Shown here in pieces: positions 31,640-40,994 of a DNA stretch of 64,000 nucleotides. The stretch is from the NCBI GenBank assembly GCA_964035015.1, contig OZ035998.1, forward strand, positions 19,508,827 through 19,572,826, in the 5' to 3' direction. How positions within the stretch are numbered: position 1 is the stretch's first letter; the number at the start of each line of letters is the position of its first letter. This DNA is from Corallium rubrum. Its lineage: Eukaryota > Cnidaria > Anthozoa > Scleralcyonacea > Coralliidae. The position numbers were made by a program, and so were the translations under genes. The notes below the pieces were generated by a model that saw only the letters and a program-made list of their open reading frames with translations, was not told the DNA's origin and did no database searches.

Positions 31640-31930
31640 ACAATTATAAGGGACAAAGGTCTGGGGGCTAATATACAGCTTACAGCCAGCGGCTGAATTA
31701 CCAAGGTCGCAGGTCAACGTCGCCGTGTCGAGGCAATGCAAAGGCGCTCCAGGCAGCCGCCATTCGACACAGTTCAGTGTAGGTGTTGATTTTACGGAGG
31801 GAGGAAAACCGGAGACCCCGGCGAAAAACCCTCGAAGCACAACTCTCACATGAGTTCCAAGCTCGACAACGGGGTCATTCCCAAGCGGTCACCCATCCAA
31901 GCACTAACCCGGGCTTAACTTTTTGGCGAG
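31640..31930 (-). mobile_element. 5S rRNA-derived SINE (SINE3-like), truncated
   Basis: On the minus strand 31915-31870 reads GGGTTAGTGCTTGGATGGGT then GACCGCTTGGGAA, the 3' half of 5S rRNA containing the internal control region (box C-like GGATGGGTGACCGC). Downstream the body carries GCCGGGGTCTCCGGTTTTCC, the same tail phrase as the tRNA-headed SINE at 24150. The 5' half of the 5S part is missing. Confidence 0.75.
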
Positions 31931-32239
31931 AGGCACCCGTGCTCAAATATTTTATAACTTGTGCCTGTTAACAGTTACTACGTTTCGTTTTAGCTAGAAA
32001 CCAGGGCGTCTCTATAAGATACGTGTGTCCTGAAGAAGGTGTGCCCTGAAGTATGTGTGATGCGCGGGAATTTACTCGCCCCAGTCCTCGCGCGTCTTTA
32101 GAAATGTCTGCCAAATATACTTTTTTCCTTTGCGACGTGTTTGTTCGCATGCAGTAAAAAAAGCTCAAAAATTAAGTAACAATATTTATACTAAAGATAG
32201 ATCTATTAATGGAGTAACCGTCCTTGGATTTGCTAAGTT

Positions 32240-32391
32240 CTGGTGCCAGTGCAAGTTATTAAATATTTTACAAAACGAGTGCGAGTTGGAACTGTGGAAG
32301 CCGCCATGATGAACGAAACGAAAGCTTGCTTGGAAGAGAATTCACATTTCCTCTTTATATTATTTCTGGTGAAGGATGATGATACGGTAAG
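32240..32391 (+). other. possible isolated exon, unidentified
   Basis: Open frame reading KRVRVGTVEAAMMNETKACL then EENSHFLFILFLVKDDDT, followed by GTAAGA at 32389-32394. Codon pattern and the donor look exon-like, but no start, partner exon or family is recognised. It may be chance or a captured fragment. Confidence 0.25.
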
Positions 32392-32927
32392 AAAAACATG
32401 TATTCTTTTGTCGATTAAAAATATAAAAGTGACCACAAGACGCTTAACTACCTTTCAAATACGTAAATTTTCAAAACATTTGAGCAGGAAAATTTCTCAA
32501 CTGTAACCAAATTTTTAGGCTGCAATCATCACGCTATTGCTAAAAAAGCTCAAACAAGAAACTATTTCTTAAAAGAAATAGCTGTTTCGTTCCGGTCAGT
32601 CGTTTATGAGGGGCTGTTTCAACAGCAATGACGAATTTTAGCTCCACTAATTATTTCCCCCATGTAGACTGGCGCGCCAAATTTTACTACGCGCCTGCGT
32701 TTCATACGACAAATTTAATTCAGACGATTTTTGTTTTGCATATAAACAAACTAGAGATATGCTGAAGCGAGAAGATTATAATAAAACTACAAAAAAATAA
32801 TTTAAGCTTCGTCTAATAAAACGAACACACATTTCAGACGTTGTACCGTCTGATCATGACGGATTACTCTCTCCTCCGTAGTCCAGAGGGCAGGCTATTG
32901 ATTATTTCAGGTTATTCGCAGTCGCAT

Positions 32928-33140
32928 AAATTCGACTGAATTTAAATGTGACGTGCTAGCGGTCTCGCGATTTTCGTGAGAACGCAATTATTTTGGCAAG
33001 GTAAATCTTCTATTCAGTAGCAATACTCTTCTGACCGTCTATAAGAGGAAAATAAAACGTTACCAAAATAATTGCTTTCTCGGGAAAATTGCGAGACGCT
33101 AGCACGTCGCATTTAAATTTCATGCAGCTGATTTATTTAT
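32928..33140. mobile_element. short TIR element
   Basis: ATTTAAATGTGACGTGCTAG with CGGTCTCGCGATTTTC is inverted at 33060-33122 (TTGCGAGACGCTAGCACGTC). Non-coding. Confidence 0.65.
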
Positions 33141-33388
33141 GACACCGCGGTATTTATTGAATAATCGCCAATAGCAAATCCATAAATTTCCAAGGCCGAA
33201 AGGATCAATATAAATTAGGCCAATAACGGACTATCATTATTTTCGTCGTCATAGGTCATAGTTTAATTCTCGAATCAGAATAATCCATTTAGATGGGCAC
33301 AAATGAATGATAACGAACTTCTAGCCTCAAACTATTGATATTATTGTTCATAAAATAGCTATATTTTAAAATTATTAGACACGCGTGA

Positions 33389-35640
33389 AACAGTGCGACT
33401 GACCTTTTGGAACGCGCAGTTGCCATACATAACGAATGCATTCTCGAGTTCAACGAGGGGAAAGTTCCTCCAGAGTTCAATTCTGTGCCAGCCACTGATA
33501 CTTTCTACCAGGGGCGGATTTAATATACGTCAAACACGCCAAGCGACTAAGGTAAAAAATCTGAGATGGGAAAATTTAAGGGTTTCTTCTGATTTTCCCA
33601 TTTTTAACGTATTTGGCAAGATACGGTTTATTCTTTGCTGGAGAATAATTTCATAATTTCTAGAGCCCTCGTCAGACGCCGCGCAAGTTATTCTGTGGCC
33701 GCCATCGGCCCCGTAGCCTGCAAAGCAGGCTTAGCTTGGTTACTAGAACCCGTATAAGAGGTAACTATGGCGGGAAGTGGGCACCGACCGGCACGTTTAT
33801 CCACGTCAAAATGGCCGAAATACGTCGGAATCATGAGCGCTGATTGGTCAAAGCCAATGGAATTACGTCGGAAGTAAATGCAATTACGTCGGAAGTAAAT
33901 ATTTTTAACGCAGGCTAGATTTTGATTGGCTAGAAACTAAATCTTGGCCGCAATCCGCCGCATGAAGCTGCATCTTGCAGCATCTTGCAACATGAACAGA
34001 GATTACACGCGGGCTTTGATGTCATGGCTTCAACAAACGTCTTAGAACGTGTGCAGAGCGCTCTGAAGAGTAATAACGATGATTTATTGTGACAAATCTA
34101 TTGCGGTTTGTCTTCGAAAATCCAAGCCTGTGCTATCCTCTCGGATCGGAAGCTTCATGCGAAGTTTAGTGTTAAATCCTTATACAAGGATGGAAAGAAG
34201 GCCCAACACATGAAGGTGGACAAGCTAGAGTAAGCCATATTATGTCGCTCTAAGGTAAGCTTATAGGTACAGTAGTTCATCAATATGGATTCAATATCGA
34301 TGTTATTCTTTTGTCATCTTTGTTGATATCCGTTCCATATTAGCATAATCTGCGTTGAGCACTTGAGCTATAAACCAATGCTATTAAATGCTTCATGTAA
34401 TACTATAAACACTACTTAGTGTTTCAATTCTAGATACTCACTAGTATATCATAATCATGATGCAGAGACAGATTGCCTTTCCACAGTAGTTTACATAATA
34501 CATTCGTCCTCAGTTCATATTACAAGTCAGTTAATTGTCTAATATATAACATACTGTGCAGTATTATAAGTAATAACATATAACTTTTAAACATATAAGT
34601 AATAAGGCTTGGGCCTGGGGAAACAGATCAAAAGCTAAGCAATAAATATCTAACATTTCTACAAATTTCCTTGTATTATCGTTATACATCAAGTAAGCAT
34701 TCTTCTCACATGTGGCTATTATGAAATTTTAATCTGATAATTGCACTGGACAGGAATTGAACTTGGGTTGCTGGTGCCTGAAAACCAGACAGCTCATAGT
34801 AACATGGGATAGTAGGGAGATGGGTAGTGGCATATTAGATGGGGGTTAGAATGATCGGGATGATGTAGAGAGTTGAGCTCCTATGTCCATGTAATGTCCA
34901 TTATGGTCATTAACAAAAGCTTCTCCTGACTCCTACTAACCAGACATTGTCTGCTTGGGTTGAGGTTTAAAAGGCAAGTATCAGGCATTTGAAAGCCAGA
35001 CAGCTCTGGGTAGGTGGGGCTCAACAGCCATGGAAGGTAGCCCACCTTGCTCTGGGTTATGCAAAATGTTAAATTCAGCTAGACCTTCACTTGCGTGTTG
35101 GTCAGGCTGTCCATGTTGGATTCACTGACTGCGGAAACAATGTAACTGGTGTTTCCTAGGCATACTGATGAACTTTGACATAGAGCGAAACAGCCAACTT
35201 TTTTATATTAGAATGTGACCACATATCTCTCTACTGTTTATTGGATTTCCCCACCCTCATTCCTGGAAAAGCTTAGCCTTACACACTTGCAAACTATCAC
35301 AAGGTTTCCAAGACAAGAAAATATCAAAGTCAATTTAGATAAAATGTTTCTTGAAAATGATAAAATGTCCATTAAAAACATGTTTTAAAACATTTAAAAT
35401 TTTGCTCAACTGTACTGTCAGAATGCGGGAAATGCCATTTCAGAGATCCAAATTTCAAAAATTTTTCCAGGGGGGGGGGGGGGGGCATGCCCCCAGACCC
35501 CCCTAGAAATATGGGCCCACAGCAACTTTGACTAAGGTATCAAAATTCCTAGATCCGCCCCTGCTTTCTACAGCACAAGAATGACAAGATTGATGATTCG
35601 CTTCGCACGGGATTGTTTACGTCTTCAAATTACTCTAGAT
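33389..35640 (+). pseudogene. unidentified open frame split by a hAT insertion
   Basis: Frame 33391-33508 reads TDLLERAVAIHNECILEFNE then GKVPPEFNSVPATDTFY. After the hAT element and one copy of its 8-bp duplication are disregarded, it continues in the same frame from 35572 as STRMTRLMIRFARDCLRLQI. A possible acceptor AAACAG precedes it at 33387-33392. Helical, charged and composition-normal for a protein, but I do not recognise the family. No flanking exon is evident, so it is either a remnant of a third gene between NASP and FARSA or a transposon ORF. Confidence 0.4.
33509..35563. mobile_element. 2.06-kb hAT element, exact 8-bp target duplication
   Basis: Starts CAGGGGCGGAT and ends ATCCGCCCCTG. 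CTTTCTAC flanks both sides (33501-33508 and 35564-35571). The interior contains a poly-G tract (35470-35486), a SINE fragment (about 34690-34790) and a degenerate frame beginning MASTNVLERVQSALKSNN near 34034. No intact transposase. Confidence 0.92.
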
Positions 35641-35649
35641 CAGCAATAT

Positions 35650-36360
35650 TTTCACTTCGTTTTGGCGTTTAACCACGTTCTCCAACTAAATTTTTTGTGC
35701 GGAATTTTGATTTCATTGGATAACATCACAGTTATGTCAACAACACTGCACTACGATTGGACGATTTTCATCTGTGATGACAGTTTCTTTTGTGATGTCA
35801 ATGGAAAGCTAATACAGTATCAGTTTCGTTCCTGCGGGGAACGAAACAAAAAATACGCGATGAAATTTGAGAGGAATAAAGTTTAATGCCTTCCAGACAT
35901 GTCTTTAAAAAAGCTAAGTTCTGGCTCGTTTTTGAGTATGAAATAATTAAAATGTCCTACGCGTGGAGCAAAATTAGACAAGGAAGCCATAAATGGCTTC
36001 GGCTTCAACATTGGAAATTTTAGTCGTTTTATACTTAAGAATGCCTTCCACCATGTTGTATGAACAGTAAAACGTATGGATAACAAAACAAAAAACTTAC
36101 ACCAACAATCGAGTCAATAGTCGCAGCATTATAAGAGATTTAACTCTTTCTTGTCCGAATTGGTCTTCAGTATTTTATTCTGGCTAACGCCAGACGATTT
36201 TATTCACCTCTGGGGAAGCCCCCGGACAGGAATGAGTTAATCAACCTCCTTGAATTTCACATGGATTTTTTGTTTTGATCAAAATTTGCAGTTGGTCGCG
36301 CTTGCCCCATGCCTAAAGTGCATCACACATGTTTCAGTACGTCAGATTGGCGTTTCACCG
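35650..36360. other. intergenic, no gene recognised
   Basis: AT-rich sequence with an open plus frame to 35886 that loses protein-like composition after about 35650. A GGCTAACGCCAGACGATTTT phrase (36182-36201) also occurs near 47535. Confidence 0.4.
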
Positions 36361-36362
36361 CC

Positions 36363-36985
36363 CTATCCTAAAAGAGCGTTTTCACTCGCGTGATCGGTGG
36401 CCCATTAGGGTGGTGAAACAATACAAAATATTTGAATAAGAAAGCTAATTCCCATACCGTACACCAATATGGCCGCCGTGACGTAAGATGAAAACGCTCT
36501 ATACAGGGTGTATCAAAAAAAAGGCTACCCTTAGAAAATATAATTAACATTCTTTTCAAATAACCTATTGTATATTGACAGCCCTGGACACCTCTGAAGT
36601 CACGGATGCGTAAAAAACAAATGGTCGTATACACCTGGGAAATTACGATAACTTCTAAACGTATGAAGGAGCATAACTGAAATAAAAATGTTAATTATAT
36701 TCATATCAGTTCGATTAAAAATGGTTCAACTGACCACAGGGCTGTCAATATACAATAGGTTATTTGAAAAGAATGTTAATTATATTTTCTAAGGGTAGCC
36801 TTTTTTTTGATACACCCTGTAGATCGTTTTCACTCACGTGATCAGTGGCCCCATTGGGGAGGTGAAACAATCCGAAATATTTGAATAAGAAAGAGCTAAT
36901 TCCCATACCGTGCAACCAATATGGCCGCCATTTCATTGTTTTGGTACACCAATATGGCCGCCGTGACGTCAGATGAAAACGATCT
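36363..36985. mobile_element. two copies of a GAGCGTTTTCAC MITE separated by a mariner-like MITE
   Basis: 36370-36500 and 36826-36985 are the same sequence (CACGTGATCRGTGGCCC, TATTTGAATAAGAAAG, AATATGGCCGCCGTGACGT). Each starts CGTTTTCACTC and ends with ATGAAAACG, a short TIR. The second has an extra ATATGGCCGCC unit. Confidence 0.7.
36504..36819. mobile_element. Tc1/mariner-type MITE, TA duplication
   Basis: CAGGGTGTATCAAAAAAAAG then GCTACCCTTAG at the left is inverted at the right over about 80 bp (through CTATTGTATATTGACAG). TA sits outside each end (36502-36503 and 36820-36821). Confidence 0.85.
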
Positions 36986-37044
36986 ATAGACGCCCTGCTA
37001 GAAACTTACTAGTATACCATTGCAAATGCTGCAATTTGATTGGC

Positions 37045-37740
37045 TACTGTGCTAGATAGATAGCGAGTGGGAAATTGAGTACCAGGACCCGCGCGGTCAT
37101 GCAGTAAAATAACGGAGAGACGAGGAGTGGAGGATTTGCTTTACTTTGGTTTTCACACCGAAACAGTGATTGTTTTGTTTGTTTTTTGAAATAAAGGTGC
37201 GTACACAAATTAGTTTCTACTAATATACACTTAATTTCCGAAACAGTTAGTTTTGTTTTCCCGAGAGTCTTGATATTTATTTTGAGGGAAAACAAAACTA
37301 ACTGTTTCCCGAGGGATCAGACATTAAGTGTTTGTTATATAGCTTGAGTTTCGCTGAATAATTTCGACGTTTATCAAGGGAAAGTACACAAACGAAAAGA
37401 CAAACTGAAAGACTTACCAAAACATTTCGCCTGGCTCTATAATTTCATATCAAACAAATAAATATGAGTCTCAGAACAACAGAACAGCAATACATTTCTC
37501 CAGTTAATCTTCACACATGCTTTGAAGACCTATAATATTCTTTTTTTCTTACCAAACAAGCTTTTGTTTATAAGAACAATAAGTTCTCAATTATTGCCTG
37601 CTCGGTAGACATTGAAATTTAGCTAAGGTCATGTGACCACAAACCAACCAATGACAGTCATCGTTGTATCCAGCGAAACTCTAGCTATATAAGAAAACCA
37701 GATTATCCGCTCTCATTCGCTCGAGTTCCGTTCTCGTCAA
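37045..37740. repeat. dispersed repeat, related copies at 37960-38470 and 54815-55280
   Basis: CAGCAATACATTTCTCCAGT, CCAAAACATTTCGCCTGGCT and ACAAACCAACCAATGACAGT are shared with 54815-55280. A shorter relative follows at 37960-38470 (CCGAGGGAAACGTCGAG). A hairpin of AAACAGTTAGTTTTGTTTTC lies at 37241-37308. Confidence 0.7.
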
Positions 37741-37822
37741 CTATTCCCTCGTTCATAATTTAACTGTTAAACGAGGGGATATGTGATAAAGTAAAGATGT
37801 AAAAAGTACGCTCTAGCATGCA

Positions 37823-37924
37823 TACAAACAAACAAACAAACAAACAAACAAACAAACAAACAAACAAACAAACAAACAAACAAACAAACAAACAAACAAA
37901 CAAACAAACAAACAAACAAACAAA
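37823..37924. repeat. (CAAA)n microsatellite
   Basis: About 25 units. The minus-strand CLFV peptide is repeat translation. Confidence 0.97.
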
Positions 37925-38513
37925 GGAAACTATATGGAATATATATATATATGGAATATAACAATCGAAATATAGTAATATACACTTGTTGACTGGCGCC
38001 GAGGGAAACGTCGAGTTTTACGGACCCGAAGGCTTCAATGTCATCCGAGGATTTTAGCCCGAGGGTGACATTGACGCCTGAGGGACCGTAAAACTCGACG
38101 TTTCTCGAGGCAAAAGTCAACAAGCGTTTTGTTATATACCAAAGACTTTTAAAATACAAAATACCAAGTTGACTCGAAACTTGCAAAAGGCAAAAAGACG
38201 TACCAAAACACTTTGACTTTGTCTTCGTAATTTCAATTCAACTAAACAAATACACCAGACTCAACAAGTACAAAGAATAGCTTTAAATTTATCCAGGTTT
38301 TCTTCAGACCTTCTTTGAAAATGTGTATAGATATTCTTTCCTTTGGAAAATGGACTATTTCATAGCAAACAAGCTCGAAACAGCTCTTGTTTTCAAAATG
38401 TTCTGAAAAGTCTAAAGTTCTTGATCTGATGCAATAATCATTGTGTATTCACGTGAACAACGCATGATTTAACGACATATTTTGGAAAAGCCGCGAATAT
38501 AAATCAGTGGTTG

Positions 38514-39052
38514 TTTAACCCAATCTCGTTCCCAGAGCCCACGTTCCCCAGCCGGGACACGAGAGAGACTGGACAATCCGTTTCAAATCACAGGATTCTT
38601 GTTATTCCGGTTGAGGTACGCATGCGTAAATATCCGAGCGGAATCTGGATAGTGTGTTCTCCTTGTTTGACTTCCCCCCCAAACAAGTCAATGGGGTTGT
38701 TGGCGAAGCTCGAATTACAGCATCTACACACATACGGCGAAGATACCTGATCTTCACAGAAGTCTTGTCGTCCGACATCTTTGTTATTTATGTTTTATTA
38801 ATTCTACTTCCGGCCACTTCAGACCAACTCCAATCTCGTTCCCAGAGTCCACGTTCCCCACCCGGGAAACGAGAGACTCTGGGATAATCCGTTTCACATC
38901 GATATCTCATTGGCTGATGAACACAGTGAACTCTATATAACTCTTCTTCCGGATAACAAGAATCCTGTGATGGCGTGAACGGATTATCCCAGAGTCTCTC
39001 GTTTCCCGCCCGCTGGGTAAGGGGAACGTGGGCTCAGGGAACGAGATTGGTT
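38514..39052. mobile_element. CCAATCTCGTTCCCAGAG MITE family, tandem copies
   Basis: A complete copy is at 38831-39052: CAATCTCGTTCCCAGAG, then CCACGTTCCCC, inverted as GGGGAACGTGGGCTC at the right. A partial copy occupies 38514-38620, and another lies at 40050-40206, which keeps the left end and the CGGATAACAAGAATCCTGTG core. Confidence 0.75.
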
Positions 39053-39214
39053 TTAACCTCGACCCAACATGTCTTCCTACTTAGGATTACCAATAATCAG
39101 TAAGTGTCCAATGGCCTTCAATTACCAATAATTGGTATTGAAGGCGGTAATTCAGTCCCACATGTGGGATGTTAAACTAAAAAGCATATGACAAAAAAAA
39201 CAGTAGGCGTGTTG

Positions 39215-39325
39215 CGGTCCGGGTTTGAGAGGTGGGACTCTTCCCGGAGGGTTGTGCTTAGGTTAGGCCCACCGGGGAGTTGTGGTTAGGTTTAGGGTCG
39301 GGTTTAGAGGTCGGGGTTGAGAATT
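39215..39325. repeat. inverted copy of the CCCTAAACCTAAC-like repeat upstream of NASP
   Basis: GGTTAGGTTTAGGGTCGGGT and flanking GTTTGAGAGGTGGG are the reverse complement of 4684-4805. Confidence 0.65.
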
Positions 39326-39539
39326 AGTTCTTTAACATTCACGATGAAGTACCATTTCTTATCCGAGAGGCTGTGTTTGCAGTAGCGTTCTCAATGCGAG
39401 TCATTAATTCCATTAGGGAATAGGATTGTTTGTCATTTTGTGAAAGAAAAAGCAAAGTATATGCAAACATGAAAATATATGGGTGGATGCATGCATAATT
39501 TTATTGATTTGTACATGTGTTTCATGGCAAATTGGAGGA

Positions 39540-39880
39540 ACGTTGAGTGAAGAGGAGAGCTCCAAAAGATCACGAAATGCAGTCCCAAAGACTACGCAGT
39601 ACAAAACTCAGCGGGGTCTCCGTACTGGCGACGGGGCCACTGAGTCGAGTGACTTCGGCCTCGATGTGTCAGTTGTTGGAAGCCTGAAGCGGACAGAAAC
39701 GTTGACTATGACTGCCGAAACGTTGAATTTCTGGTTGTGCTAGTTTGTGCAAGAAGTGAGAGATAGAGATGGAAATAAATACCCAGAGAAGACCCTATAT
39801 CAGTTGATTTGTTGTATAAAGCGTTACTACGAAGAAAATGGAAGGACAGAGATTCTATTTCATCTTTTGCTTGACGTTAA
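39540..39880 (+). pseudogene. Crypton-like tyrosine recombinase N-terminal fragment
   Basis: The plus frame reads TAETLNFWLC, an in-frame TAG at 39742-39744, then FVQEVRDRDGNKYPEKTLYQ and LICCIKRYYEENGR. The LNFWLxxFVxEVRxxxGxxYPxxTLYxxxCxxxRY pattern is the N-terminal region of DUF3504/QRICH1-type proteins derived from Crypton elements. The catalytic C-terminal domain is not found downstream. Confidence 0.7.
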
Positions 39881-40207
39881 GATATGTCGTGATTTGTCTT
39901 TGATTGTACATCTAATTTTTCAACTTGCTTTAGGTTTTAAGTATTATGCAAAGTGTTAGATGTATTTGTAGGCGACTTTTTAGCATATTTACTATACCTA
40001 GAAAAAAAGTTCTAAATACAGTATCTAGACATTTGGTTCTAAGTACTGTATTCAATCTCGTTCCCAGAGCCCACGTTCCCCCGGGAAACGAGAGACTCTG
40101 GGATAATCCGTTTCACATCGATATTTCATTGGCCGATGAACATAATTACTCTTCTTCCGGATAACAAGAATCCTGTGATGGCGTGAACGGATTATCCCAG
40201 AGCCTCC

Positions 40208-40838
40208 TTTCCCCTCTCCCCTCCGCAGAGGTTCTTTCGGAGGTCGTCGGAGATGCGTCAAATCGTCATCTGGACATAAGGAGTGCGGGCGGAAAGCGAA
40301 AGAGAACCTCTGCCAGATTTCTGTGTCAATATGGCGGCATCAGGGGGGTATCAATAACTTTTGGAGCTGTGGGTTGTAGAAAACATGTCGAATATGGCAG
40401 AAGGTTACACGACCACAGTTAATAGAATGTGTGGACAAACTAGGAAAGTTCGTTGTTTCAATGTGAGCTACACGTCAGCCTGTATAAGTATGTTTATATC
40501 CTCTGGTTCGATAGTCTTCATCTGATATATTAAACGGCAAAACTGAGTATATTTTATCTTTTTTGCAAAAAAGACATATTATAAACATGTCATAATCACT
40601 TACCAACAAATATGTTACTAATATAGACGTGGATGGCTTAGTTATCCGTGAATTAGCAAGTCATGCAAGAAACCGACATCTTGTGCAATCTTGTGCAGAG
40701 AGATTGGAGGAAAAACCCTTGGGCCTCGTGTCACTACAGAACACGTTCTAAATTAAGTATTCGAGGAAAATACTAGCCCCCCCCCGGTCAGCCACGCCTA
40801 TAAAACATGGAATCAACAAAAAATAAAGTTTAAAATTC
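40208..40838. other. intergenic between the Crypton remnant and FARSA
   Basis: No gene or clear element is recognised. A CCCCCCCC run lies near 40778-40786. Confidence 0.4.
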
Positions 40839-40849
40839 TTTATTTTATT
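40839..40849 (-). terminator. FARSA polyadenylation signals
   Basis: Two overlapping AATAAA hexamers on the minus strand, 40-50 bp after the FARSA stop codon. Confidence 0.6.
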
Positions 40850-40888
40850 TTCTCATTTCTAATAAACATAAACCATGTGTTATTATCT

Positions 40889-40994
40889 TTATGTATCTAG
40901 TCTGCAAATCGGATTTCTTTTCACCATTTCGAGATCGACTTTATGTCCAATGAGATCCCTGATATTTGAAATACCGTATTTGATCATCGTTGGT
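40889..40994 (-). CDS. FARSA: FARSA last coding exon
   Basis: After TATCTTTTCAG. Encodes [20 protein letters not shown] then [14 protein letters not shown] and TAA (40891-40889). The CRLD ending matches FARSA. Confidence 0.92.

Noticed and set aside
31870-31915. 5S rRNA gene
   Set aside because: Only the 3' half is present and it is fused to a SINE body.
39640-39725. Additional hammerhead-like core (CTGAAGCGGACAGAAACG)
   Set aside because: CUGAAGC breaks the invariant CUGANGA box, and the sequence lies in the Crypton-derived frame.
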